Part shown: one piece after another, positions 1 to 8,016 of the stretch | Position numbering within the stretch: the stretch's first letter is position 1 | Layout: each line of letters starts with the position of its first letter | From: Acidobacteriota bacterium | GTDB lineage: Bacteria > Acidobacteriota > Terriglobia > Acidiferrales > UBA7541 | Direction: 5' to 3' | DNA: 64,000 bases | Assembly (NCBI GenBank): GCA_027307115.1 | Contig: DAHUXN010000035.1 | Span: forward strand, 108,615 to 172,614 | Position numbers and translations under genes: made by a program | Notes under the pieces: generated by a model | Database searches by the model: none | Told to the model about the DNA's origin: nothing | Seen by the model: only the letters and a program-made list of their open reading frames with translations

Positions 1-173
1 AAGCTCGAAGGATTGGTGGGATCGATGAATGCGTATGCGCGGTCGCCCGCAATCCCCGCATACGTCACGTAGACTTCGCGCAAATCTTCGCCAGCCATGC
101 CTTTAAAGGGATACCGGCGGAGAATCTCGATTGTTCCAAGCTTTGCAGAAGACGAAGCCGGCGGTGTTTCCAA
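1..173 (-). CDS. MOSC-family protein, N-terminal part (runs off left edge)
   Basis: Only the first 57 codons are in the window. The translation includes EILRRYPFKGMAGEDLREV and then TYAGIAGDRAYAFID, which matches the N-terminal beta-barrel domain preceding MOSC (molybdenum cofactor sulfurase C-terminal) domains. Proteins of this kind bind sulfur or molybdenum-cofactor ligands. The substrate here is unknown. I chose a TTG start at 171-173 because GGAG lies eight bases upstream, inside the end of mqnA, and no ATG is in frame before the conserved region. The TTG lies three bases after the mqnA stop, so the two genes are probably co-transcribed. The family call rests on a short fragment. Confidence 0.6.
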   Translation of the reverse strand, partial: METPPASSSAKLGTIEILRRYPFKGMAGEDLREVYVTYAGIAGDRAYAFIDPTNPSS

Positions 174-176
174 CGC

Positions 177-1097
177 TCAGGCTCCGCGGCCCGCGACCGA
201 TCCCGCCGGAGCCGCCGCGAATTCAATCGGCCGCGCGCTCGGAATCAGCCCCGCAGCCGCGCATTTCTCAAAATAGAGTTTCAGTCCCTCGAGATTTTCT
301 TCGTCCAGCGAAAAATCAATGTTATCGCGCAGATAACTTTCCAGCGAACTCGCGGGCAGGTCGAGCTTCACCGAAGCTGCCTCCGCGATGTCCTCGATGT
401 GCGCCAGCCCGAATTCCTTCGACGCCTGAAAATCGGCAACGACTTCAGGCGTGATTTTTTCGCGTCGCCCGGCCCAGATGGCCAGAACGCACGGCTTGCC
501 CGTCATTTCGCGCCACTGGTAAGCCACATCGTAAACAAACACCGACGGAAATCCCGGCACGGGCAATTCGTCTGCATCGCCCTGGCAGCAAACTCCCGAA
601 AGTCCCGCGCGCGGCGTTTTCGCGAACAGAAACTCCATTTTCAGCGCGATGCGCAGCGCTGGATCGCCAATCACCAACGCCGCGTCCGCGTCAGCGAGCA
701 TCGCCGAAGCATCCGGCGCGGCGTCGACGAACTCCGGCTCGATGCCCCAATCGCCAGCCGCCAGCAAACGCACCAGCGCGGACGAGCTGCGCGAACTTGT
801 GTCCAGCGCGATGCGCTTTGCGCGGTCAATCGGTTTTTTCGACACCACCAAAATGCTGCGCACTTCGCCCTTTGCCGCCACGGACATTCCCGGAAGGATC
901 ACCATTCCTTCCATGCGCTGATATTCGATGGCCGGCATGATGGCGACGTCCACATCGCCGCGCCGCAAAGCCTCCGCGCATTGCGAAGGCACCGTGAACG
1001 ACAGCTCGTATTTGCCCGCCAGCGGCCCTTCCGTGAAGCCCCATACCAGCGGCGCCGTATTCAGATATTCGACGACAGAGATACGCAATTTTGTCAT
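177..1097 (-). CDS. mqnA: Chorismate dehydratase MqnA (menaquinone, futalosine pathway)
   Basis: This 306-residue protein matches MqnA, the periplasmic-binding-protein-like enzyme that dehydrates chorismate to 3-[(1-carboxyvinyl)oxy]benzoate at the entry of the futalosine menaquinone pathway. The N-terminus reads RISVVEYLNTAPLVWGF, the family's ligand-binding start. It is followed by the DVAIMPAIEY and LVIGDPALRI stretches and a C-terminal helical tail. The ATG at 1097 is preferred to an upstream TTG at 1127 because homology starts at MTKLRISVVEYLN. No clear Shine-Dalgarno is visible, and a TATATT box lies shortly upstream. No other mqn gene is in the window. The start region is partly duplicated at 4157-4213. 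Confidence 0.88.
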   Translation of the reverse strand: MTKLRISVVEYLNTAPLVWGFTEGPLAGKYELSFTVPSQCAEALRRGDVDVAIMPAIEYQRMEGMVILPGMSVAAKGEVRSILVVSKKPIDRAKRIALDTSSRSSSALVRLLAAGDWGIEPEFVDAAPDASAMLADADAALVIGDPALRIALKMEFLFAKTPRAGLSGVCCQGDADELPVPGFPSVFVYDVAYQWREMTGKPCVLAIWAGRREKITPEVVADFQASKEFGLAHIEDIAEAASVKLDLPASSLESYLRDNIDFSLDEENLEGLKLYFEKCAAAGLIPSARPIEFAAAPAGSVAGRGA

Positions 1098-1140
1098 AAG
1101 CAATCCGGGAAAAACGCGAATCCTCAATATAACACAAGGA
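1080..1140. repeat. Direct repeat A: mqnA start and promoter region
   Basis: About 60 bases covering the first codons of mqnA and its upstream region recur in the same orientation at 4157-4213. The shared cores are CAATTTTGT and the exact run CGAATCCTCAATATAAC. Identity is roughly three quarters by eye. The two copies bracket the RHS/Asp-box island. Confidence 0.75.
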
Positions 1141-1170
1141 CAGTAACGCCTTCCCGTGACTGTAATTCGT

Positions 1171-1514
1171 TCACATGATTAGTGACACTTGGCTTCTTCG
1201 GTTGAGATTTGAAGCGCTCGAGCGGTTCAGCGACTGCGGGTTGGCCGTCGAACCGGCAATCGGGTCCGGCGCCGACAGTCGTCCCAACCGGCTCACGTGA
1301 TACCGCGCCATGGCGTAATGGTTCCCCGACTCGGAGTCATACTCGTACGTCGTGAAGTACAGCTTGTCGTTCGTGGCGTTGTACCACGATTCGCCAAATG
1401 GGAAGTGTCCCATCTCCGCCGCCACGCCGCCGCTGGAATTCGTCACCATGCGGTTCGAGAGATGGTCCTGATGATAGTAAGATGATAATAATTCGTGCCC
1501 GAGGAATCGATCCG
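1171..1514 (-). pseudogene. Orphan RHS core fragment, frameshifted
   Basis: Bases 1225-1514 are a close copy, about 90 percent by eye, of 3687-3965 in the neighbouring RHS gene. They encode the end of the RHS core (HFPFGESWYNATNDKLYFT, then YHVSRLGRLSAPDP). Relative to the other copy there is an 11-base insertion near 1470-1485 that breaks the frame. Homology stops just after SLNR, where a toxin tip would normally begin. What remains is a 92-codon open frame (1171-1449) with no start signal of its own. This is the usual look of an orphan RHS tip left behind when cassettes are exchanged. It lies downstream of the Asp-box gene. Confidence 0.8.
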
Positions 1515-1569
1515 GTCAACGAATCGGAGCTACACACAATCGGTAGTTGCTTATGGTCGCGGACTGTCA

Positions 1570-2661
1570 CTATTTCTCGGTTGCAGCGAAAAGTGGAGAC
1601 CTGCGCCAACTCTTGCCCTCATCCTTCGTCTCATAGAGGTAACCACCATCACGGACAACCCACCCATTTCCCGATTCAAGCAATACCAACTTGCCAAAGC
1701 TCGTGCACTGCAAATAGTCAGCGGCAGGCAAAACATGTTTTCCCTTCCAGGTTGCACCGCCGTCACTCGTACACGTTAAACTCGTTGAGAAGCCGACCAC
1801 GCACCCGCTCCTCTCATTCCAAAACGATAGGCTAACTAAGGCTTCAATCTTGTCGGTACTTTTCGCGACGACCCAATTCTTACCGAAGTCGCGTGTAGAG
1901 AGAATTACGCCATCCGGCGACTGACCAATCAAAAATCCACTCCCGTCGGCAAAAAGCACCGCGTCGGAGACAGAAAATGCGTCTTGATTGATTCCCAACT
2001 CCTTCAATTTCAATGGGGACTGCCAACTCCTGCCTCCGTTACTTGAGTGCAGAACGAATCCTTGCCCGTAAATCCATAGACCCAATCTCCGCCCCACGAG
2101 CAGCCCGAAACAATTACCGATTCCTGGTATTTCAGATGCTTTCTGCAGTGTTCGACCGCCATCCGAGGTCTGGTAAACAACAACACGAGTCGATGCCGAA
2201 GCGACAAACCACCCATGGCGAGAATCTATGAAAGCCAAATTCACGACTTCAAGTCCGTCCACAGCAGGCCGAGTCATCGGCTGCGATGATACCTGCCGCC
2301 AAGACTTACCGCCGTCACTGGACCGGAGAAGAAAAGTACCTGATTGCCCTTCTCCCTCTTTCAGCGACCATCCCACAGTCGCGCTAATGAAATAAATGCG
2401 ATCAGTCCCAGCCTGAACTCTGCTTGTCGCCCAGGTTTTGCCGCCGTCCGTAGTTTGTTTTATGTAGAACTGTTTGCGGGCATGATCGTTAAGCAGAACC
2501 CACAGATGCCCGCCGCCCAAAGAGAACAGATCAAGTACTTCTTCGGTGCTGACCGGACATGAAAACCGATCCTGGCTCTGCTGTTCCGTTGTCCGAACCG
2601 ACCAGCAGAGGAATGAAACGATGAAGCCGACCGCTAGCAAGATCTTAGTCCCAGAAAACAT
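1570..2661 (-). CDS. Exported Asp-box (BNR-like) beta-propeller protein
   Basis: A 363-residue protein starting MFSGTKILLAVGFIVSFLC, a signal peptide or membrane anchor. It carries about seven spaced Asp-box motifs of the SxDxGxxW type: TTDGGKTW, SSDGGKSW, TSDGGRTL, SSNGGRSW, TRDFGKNW, TSDGGATW and TKDEGKSW. This pattern defines a sialidase-like or Ycf48-like beta-propeller, but the catalytic residues of sialidases are not evident. The start at 2661 is chosen because the signal sequence begins there; the open frame continues 34 codons upstream without family character. It sits 62 bases downstream of the RHS gene on the same strand and just before an orphan RHS fragment. That is the slot usually taken by an immunity gene, so a protective partner role is possible but unproven. 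Confidence 0.75.
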   Translation of the reverse strand: MFSGTKILLAVGFIVSFLCWSVRTTEQQSQDRFSCPVSTEEVLDLFSLGGGHLWVLLNDHARKQFYIKQTTDGGKTWATSRVQAGTDRIYFISATVGWSLKEGEGQSGTFLLRSSDGGKSWRQVSSQPMTRPAVDGLEVVNLAFIDSRHGWFVASASTRVVVYQTSDGGRTLQKASEIPGIGNCFGLLVGRRLGLWIYGQGFVLHSSNGGRSWQSPLKLKELGINQDAFSVSDAVLFADGSGFLIGQSPDGVILSTRDFGKNWVVAKSTDKIEALVSLSFWNERSGCVVGFSTSLTCTSDGGATWKGKHVLPAADYLQCTSFGKLVLLESGNGWVVRDGGYLYETKDEGKSWRRSPLFAATEK

Positions 2662-2723
2662 AATAGAGTGCCTTTTCGTTCGAATCGAATACCCGCCGTC
2701 CGAGGTGCCGGATCTTGCCAACG

Positions 2724-4295
2724 CTACTGACTCTTCAGGGCACTTTCTATTGCTTTCAGACAATGCGTCAGGATCGTCTGTGTATTTCTAGCCGATTGAT
2801 CGTCAGGATAGCCCATTTGACGGGTGACTGAAGGGCCGTCTGGCGGGACAACTCCAAGCGTGTGCGCTAGCTCGTGAAGTACCATCACGGTTTGGCCACC
2901 CACGGATCCGCCGTGATAAGGACCAAGACCAGTGTATAACTGACTTGAGCCCGGTTGAAAGGCGCTATTAAAGACACTGCGGGAATCGGCATTGTACTGT
3001 ATCACTGCTTCCGGCCCCTCAAATTCGTTAGTTCCTGCCCCCGTGTAAGGACTGTCAAAGTGACCCGGCTCCAAGAGGTCGGATTGGAAGAAGCCCGCTG
3101 CCGTCGACGGAATGCCAAGCAAGGATGCGAGAGGCTGTGCGCCCTGTTGGACCAGAAAAGAACTGTTAAAAAAGTTTGCGCAATCGTTGTTCCCCTCAAG
3201 AATTTTATTGATAAGCGCTTCAACCCTTGAGAGGTTATCCGAGCTATTGCCTGGAAGCGGGAAGGTCCAGAGCATAATCACGGTGAATATCTTGTTTTCG
3301 GTGCCCCGATCACAGTTGGGGAAACACGCACCAAACCCCTCCAGACGAATCTCGCTGGCAAGATCATTTCCCCCGACCTGAAATCCGCCATTTGGCAGAT
3401 CGCCACTGTCGTCTTCTCCAAAACCGCCATCGAACGTTCCCCCGCCAAACGCATCAAACCAATCAGACGGGGCAGTGTGTGATATACATCCATTCTGCGG
3501 CGGAGGATCGGCGTCCGCATCGCCTCCCTCTCCGTCTGCATCCGAATTGTCTGTGTCTGAGTGACCGCCGCCCGACGCTTGCTGCGATTGGTCGCCCTTC
3601 GGATTCGCTTGCGCCGTGTTGCACGTGGTGGAGGCTCCTGAAGGATCAGTGACATTCGCCGGATCGTTGATCGAATAGCTGTAGCGATTCAGCGACTGCG
3701 GGTTGGCCGTCGAACCTGCCATCGGATCCGGTGACGACAGCCGTCCCAACCGGCTCACGTGGTATCGCGCCATCGCGTAATGGTTCCCAGACTCTGAATC
3801 GTACTCGTATGTCGTGAAGTACAGCTTGTCATTCGTCGCGTTGTACCACGATTCGCCAAATGGGAAGTGTCCCATCTCCGCCGCCACGCCACCGCTGGAA
3901 TTCGTCACCATGCGGTTCGACAGATGATCCTGATGGTAATAATTCGTGCCCGAGGAATCGATCCGCGCCAGCAACGCTCCGCCCGCGTAAATGTATTCCC
4001 GCGTCGGCGAGCTCGGCGCAGCGCCGTTCGCGTACTCGGCAATCACTTTTGCACCCGAGAAGATGTACACGGTCGTCGTGCTGCCCGCGACCTTCTTCAC
4101 CCGCAAGCCGTTACCGTCGTAAGTGTATGCCCCGGAACCCAGCCCTCCGCTCGCGGTGACTATGTGCAATTTTGTTATGTGCAATTCGCGAAAAGGACCC
4201 GAATCCTCAATATAACATAAAGACAAGGCCGAAGGCCGTGAGCACCATGCAGCGCAAAAATCGAATTCAGCCATCGTGAATTCTGATATAAACAC
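2724..4295 (-). CDS. N-terminally truncated RHS protein with zincin-like C-terminal tip
   Basis: From about residue 48 the protein shows RHS/YD-repeat sequence (AYTYDGNGLRVKKVAG, then YHQDHLSNR) and the RHS-associated core end (YHVSRLGRLSSPDP, then NRYSYSINDPANVTDPSG). A Gly/Asp/Ser-rich linker follows, and then a unique tip of about 270 residues carrying HELAHTLG, an HExxHxxG zinc-peptidase motif. Normal RHS proteins exceed 1000 residues; only the last two or so YD units remain here. The first 45 codons look like read-through of an intergenic repeat, so the real start is unclear and the gene may be inactive or a silent tip store. A metallopeptidase toxin is the likeliest reading of the tip. 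An ordinary secreted peptidase is the alternative. Confidence 0.72.
   Translation of the reverse strand: MFISEFTMAEFDFCAAWCSRPSALSLCYIEDSGPFRELHITKLHIVTASGGLGSGAYTYDGNGLRVKKVAGSTTTVYIFSGAKVIAEYANGAAPSSPTREYIYAGGALLARIDSSGTNYYHQDHLSNRMVTNSSGGVAAEMGHFPFGESWYNATNDKLYFTTYEYDSESGNHYAMARYHVSRLGRLSSPDPMAGSTANPQSLNRYSYSINDPANVTDPSGASTTCNTAQANPKGDQSQQASGGGHSDTDNSDADGEGGDADADPPPQNGCISHTAPSDWFDAFGGGTFDGGFGEDDSGDLPNGGFQVGGNDLASEIRLEGFGACFPNCDRGTENKIFTVIMLWTFPLPGNSSDNLSRVEALINKILEGNNDCANFFNSSFLVQQGAQPLASLLGIPSTAAGFFQSDLLEPGHFDSPYTGAGTNEFEGPEAVIQYNADSRSVFNSAFQPGSSQLYTGLGPYHGGSVGGQTVMVLHELAHTLGVVPPDGPSVTRQMGYPDDQSARNTQTILTHCLKAIESALKSQ
4157..4213. repeat. Direct repeat B: copy of the mqnA start region
   Basis: Partner of the repeat at 1080-1140, same orientation, with the exact run CGAATCCTCAATATAAC. 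In this copy the mqnA ATG has become ATA. The copy is read through into RHS sequence. It also forms part of the leader of the metalloprotease gene on the opposite strand. Confidence 0.75.
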
Positions 4296-4329
4296 CGTCG
4301 GTCATCAGCCACGTAACGGAGGAGCATTC

Positions 4330-6795
4330 ATGAAGCGCGCCCTGATTTTTGCCTCGTTATTCTTCGTCGTCACAACATTGTCCGCCATCGCTCAAAATAC
4401 GAAAACAAGCGCCGAGGCGAAACCGCTCCCCGGCATCGACCAGAAGACGACGGGCATGCAAAAGCTGCCGGGTTTTTTCACGTATTACTGGGACGCGCGC
4501 GAAGGAAAAATCTGGCTGCAGATCGACAAATGGAACACGGAATTCCTGTACGTTGAATCGCTGCCAAATGGCGTCGGCTCGAACGACATCGGCCTCGATC
4601 GCGGCCAGCCGGGCGAAACGCAAGTCGTGCATTTCGAGCGCAGCGGCCCTCGCGTTCTTCTGGTCGCGGAAAACGAACGCTACCGCGCTGTAACCGACGA
4701 CGCCGCGCAACGGCAGGCAGTCAAGCAGGCATTCGCGCAATCCGTTCTGTGGGGATTCGATGCCGCCGCCGAAAATGGCGACGCCGTGCTCGTCGACGCC
4801 ACTCCATTCTTTCTCCACGACGCTCACAACGTTATCGAGAAGCTAAAAGCCACGAAGCAGGGCGCCTTCCATCTGGATCCCTCGCGCTGCGCCATCTATT
4901 TGCCCCGCACCAAAAATTTCCCGGAAAATTCCGACGTGGAATCCACGTTGACGTTCACGGCGGAAGAGCCCGGACGCTGGGTGCAGGAAGTAACGCCAGA
5001 CCCGCAAAGCATCACCGTTCGCGAACATTTTTCATTTGTGCAGTCGCCTCCGCCCGGTTTTCATCCGCGCGAATACGACCCGCGCTCCGGATTCTTCGGC
5101 ATTCAGTACATGGACTTCGCCACCCCGGTCGACGAATCCATTCACAAACGCTTCATCGTTCATTTCCGGCTAGAGAAGAAAGATCCCACGGCCGCCGTCA
5201 GCGAGCCCGTAAAGCCCATTATTTATTACGTTGATCACGCGGTGCCGGAGCCAATCCGTTCCGCGCTGGTCGAGGGCGCGAGTTGGTGGAACCAGGCCTT
5301 CACCGCAGCAGGCTACAAAGACGCCTTTCAGGTGAAAGTGCTGCCTGCCGGCGTCGATCCCATGGACATCCGCTACAACGTGATCGAGTGGGTGCCGCGG
5401 GCGACGCGCGGTTGGTCCTACGGTAGTGCGATTGTGGATCCGCGGACGGGCGAAATCATCAATGGGCACGTCAACATGGACGCGCTGCGCATCCGCCAGG
5501 TTTTCCTCATCGCGCAGGGCCTCCTCGATCCTTTTGGCAACGATCCCGCTGCGCTGCGTCAGGCAAACGAGATGGCTCTTGCGCGCGTTCGTCAACTCGC
5601 CGCGCACGAAACGGGTCACACCATCGGTCTGATGCACAATTTCGCCGGAAGCATCGTCAACCGCAGCTCCGTGATGGATTATCCCGCGCCCCTCGTGACC
5701 GTCGGCGCGAATGGCGCTCCCGATGTCTCGAACGCCTACGCAGTCGGCATCGGCACGTGGGACAAAGTCGCCATTGATTATGGCTATCGCGAATTTGCGT
5801 CCGGTACAAACGAGAAGCGGGCGCTCAATAAAATTCTCGACGATGCCTTTTCCCGCGGCCAAATTTATCTCTCCGATCAAGACGCCCGCCCGCTCGGCTC
5901 CGCCAGCCCCGTCACGCATTTGTGGGACGTGGGGAGCAATGACCTCGATGGACTGAAACAGGTAATGGCTGTGCGCGCCGCCGCGCTCAAGCGCTTCTCG
6001 GAAGACGCCATTCCGCAAAACGCGCCGATGGCCACACTCGAAGATGTCCTCGTCCCGATTTATCTTTACCACCGCTACCAAGTGACCGCCGTCGCAAAGA
6101 GCATTGGCGGCCTCGATTATTCATTCAACGTCCGCGGTGGCGAGCAAAAAGATCCGGAAATTGTCCCCGCGGCTCAGCAGCGCGCGGCCATCCACGCCGT
6201 GCTTGACACTTTGCAGCCCAATGTCCTGGCATTGCCGGAATCGCTCCTGAAGAAAATTCCGCCGCGCCCACCCGAATATCCAAACTCAAATGAAAATTTC
6301 GCGCGTCGCACATCACCAGCCTTCGATTCCCTGGCGCCTGCCGAAGCCGCCGCGGAAATCGTCGCCAGCCTGCTGCTCGAACCGAATCGCGATGAACGCA
6401 TGGTTGAATATCACGCCCGCGAAGCGATTTATCCCGGATTCACCGAATTACTCGATGACTTGCTCGGTGCCACATGGAAAGCGCAACCGCAAACCGGTTA
6501 CGAGGGCGCTATCCAGCAAACCGTCGATTCAGTAGTCCTTAATCATTTGATGGTCCTCGCCGCCGACGATCATGCAGCCTCGCAAACGCGCGCGATTGTC
6601 TCGCTGAAACTCGATGAACTGAAAAACTGGCTCGCGGCGCAGTCGAAATCAACCGCGGATGAAGGCCGCCGCGCGCAACTCTTTTTCGCGGCTCAGGAAA
6701 TCGACCGTTTCGAAAAAAATCCCGCAACGTTGCATTTGACGCTGCCGGCTCCGCCGCCCGCTGGCGATCCCATCGGCAACGACGGCTGGCAGTAA
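4330..6795 (+). CDS. Secreted zinc-dependent metalloprotease (DUF5117/DUF5118 type)
   Basis: An 821-residue protein with a Sec signal peptide (KRALIFASLFFVVTTLSAIA). It carries the metzincin zinc motif HETGHTIGLMHN, in which HExxHxxGxxH supplies three zinc ligands. Upstream are IIYYVDHAVPEP and EWVPRATRGWSYGSA, typical of the large zinc-dependent metalloproteases carrying DUF5118, DUF5117 and a DUF4953-like catalytic region. The ATG at 4330 has GGAGGAG at 4318-4324; an upstream in-frame ATG at 4276 lacks this and would bury the signal peptide. The enzyme is expected in the periplasm or outside the cell. The substrate is unknown. It is transcribed away from the RHS island. Confidence 0.9.
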   Translation: MKRALIFASLFFVVTTLSAIAQNTKTSAEAKPLPGIDQKTTGMQKLPGFFTYYWDAREGKIWLQIDKWNTEFLYVESLPNGVGSNDIGLDRGQPGETQVVHFERSGPRVLLVAENERYRAVTDDAAQRQAVKQAFAQSVLWGFDAAAENGDAVLVDATPFFLHDAHNVIEKLKATKQGAFHLDPSRCAIYLPRTKNFPENSDVESTLTFTAEEPGRWVQEVTPDPQSITVREHFSFVQSPPPGFHPREYDPRSGFFGIQYMDFATPVDESIHKRFIVHFRLEKKDPTAAVSEPVKPIIYYVDHAVPEPIRSALVEGASWWNQAFTAAGYKDAFQVKVLPAGVDPMDIRYNVIEWVPRATRGWSYGSAIVDPRTGEIINGHVNMDALRIRQVFLIAQGLLDPFGNDPAALRQANEMALARVRQLAAHETGHTIGLMHNFAGSIVNRSSVMDYPAPLVTVGANGAPDVSNAYAVGIGTWDKVAIDYGYREFASGTNEKRALNKILDDAFSRGQIYLSDQDARPLGSASPVTHLWDVGSNDLDGLKQVMAVRAAALKRFSEDAIPQNAPMATLEDVLVPIYLYHRYQVTAVAKSIGGLDYSFNVRGGEQKDPEIVPAAQQRAAIHAVLDTLQPNVLALPESLLKKIPPRPPEYPNSNENFARRTSPAFDSLAPAEAAAEIVASLLLEPNRDERMVEYHAREAIYPGFTELLDDLLGATWKAQPQTGYEGAIQQTVDSVVLNHLMVLAADDHAASQTRAIVSLKLDELKNWLAAQSKSTADEGRRAQLFFAAQEIDRFEKNPATLHLTLPAPPPAGDPIGNDGWQ

Positions 6796-6857
6796 CCACT
6801 CTTCAATAAGCATACTTGACAACAGGACGATGCGGTGCGTAGGCTCGCGCGCAAGCA

Positions 6858-7985
6858 ATGGAGCCCGACCAATACTTGGGATGGTTGGCGCTCGCGCTCA
6901 CTCCGGGACTGGGCGCGCGCATGGCTGGCAAACTGCTGCGCGCATTCGGCAGCCCGACCGCGATTTTCAGCGCATCGCTCACCTCTCTTGAAGCGAATCA
7001 ACTCCCCGCAGCCGTAGCACAAGCCATTCATTCCCGGCAACCGTTGAACGCCGCAGCGAAAGAACTGGCGCAGGCGGAAGCGGCCCAATGCCGTCTGGTG
7101 ACCTGGGACGAACCGCAGTATCCGCAACTGCTTCGCGAAATCTACGATCCTCCACCCCTGCTCTATGTAAAAGGAAACGCTGAGCTTTTGAACCGCCACG
7201 CTATTTCAATTGTGGGCACGCGTCGTCCCACCCCTTACGGGAATCAAATGGCAGAGCGGCTGGCGCGGGATCTTGCGGATCGGGGTCTCGTAATCGTCAG
7301 CGGCCTGGCGCGCGGAATCGACGCTTGCGCCCACAAAGGAGCGCTCAGCTCGGCGACCGGCGTCACAATAGGCATTCTCGGTTGCGGCGTCGATGTTATC
7401 TATCCGAAGGAGAACCGAAAAATTTTTGCGGAAATCGAGCAGCGAGGGGCGATTATATCTGAGTTCCCCATGGGAGCGTTTCCCGCGCCCCAGAATTTCC
7501 CCATTCGCAACCGCTTGATTGCGGGGATGGCGCGCGGAGTTGTGGTGGTCGAGGGAGCGCAGTATTCTGGATCGCTGATCACCGCGCGGCTGGCGATGGA
7601 GTCGAGCCGCGAAGTTTTCGCAGTGCCCGGGAACGTGACGCAGCCGGTCGCCTTCGGCCCGAATCAGTTGATCAAGCAGGGCGCCAAGCTTGTGGCGTCC
7701 TGGGAAGATGTGATTGAGGAGTTGCCCACGCCCATTCGCGCTGAGCTGCTGCCCGTCGAGACAACGGATGGCGCCGCGCGCGCATCGTTGGTGGAGCAAA
7801 GTTTGGGCCCGGCCGAGAAGGCGCTCTACGCCATGCTCGAAGTCGACAGCTCCAGACACGTCGACGATTTGGTCGAGCATTCAGGGCTGAGCTCTTCGGA
7901 AGTTCTGTCGTCGCTCTTTGAGCTCGAGATGAAAGGCCTGGTGCAACAACTGCCGGGTAAGCAGTTCCTGAAAGTATTGTTGTAA
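6858..7985 (+). CDS. dprA: DNA-processing protein DprA
   Basis: A 375-residue DprA/Smf protein, which loads RecA on incoming single-stranded DNA during natural transformation. Visible are an N-terminal helix-hairpin-helix-like part (ALTPGLGARMAGKLLRAFG), the Rossmann-like core (SIVGTRRPTPYGN, VSGLARGIDACAHKGAL, GCGVDVIYPKEN, ISEFPMG, FPIRNRLIAGMA) and a C-terminal winged-helix region (VDDLVEHSGLSSSEVLSSL). Length and domain order are normal. The gene is followed after 31 bases by topA, a pairing common in bacteria. The Shine-Dalgarno is weak. Confidence 0.95.
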   Translation: MEPDQYLGWLALALTPGLGARMAGKLLRAFGSPTAIFSASLTSLEANQLPAAVAQAIHSRQPLNAAAKELAQAEAAQCRLVTWDEPQYPQLLREIYDPPPLLYVKGNAELLNRHAISIVGTRRPTPYGNQMAERLARDLADRGLVIVSGLARGIDACAHKGALSSATGVTIGILGCGVDVIYPKENRKIFAEIEQRGAIISEFPMGAFPAPQNFPIRNRLIAGMARGVVVVEGAQYSGSLITARLAMESSREVFAVPGNVTQPVAFGPNQLIKQGAKLVASWEDVIEELPTPIRAELLPVETTDGAARASLVEQSLGPAEKALYAMLEVDSSRHVDDLVEHSGLSSSEVLSSLFELEMKGLVQQLPGKQFLKVLL

Positions 7986-8016
7986 CGTTCAAGCGGGAAA
8001 GGAATCTCGACAAATC

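Noticed and set aside
5170..6081. A 303-codon open frame antisense to the metalloprotease
   Set aside because: Shadow frame; the metalloprotease carries the zinc motif on the other strand here.
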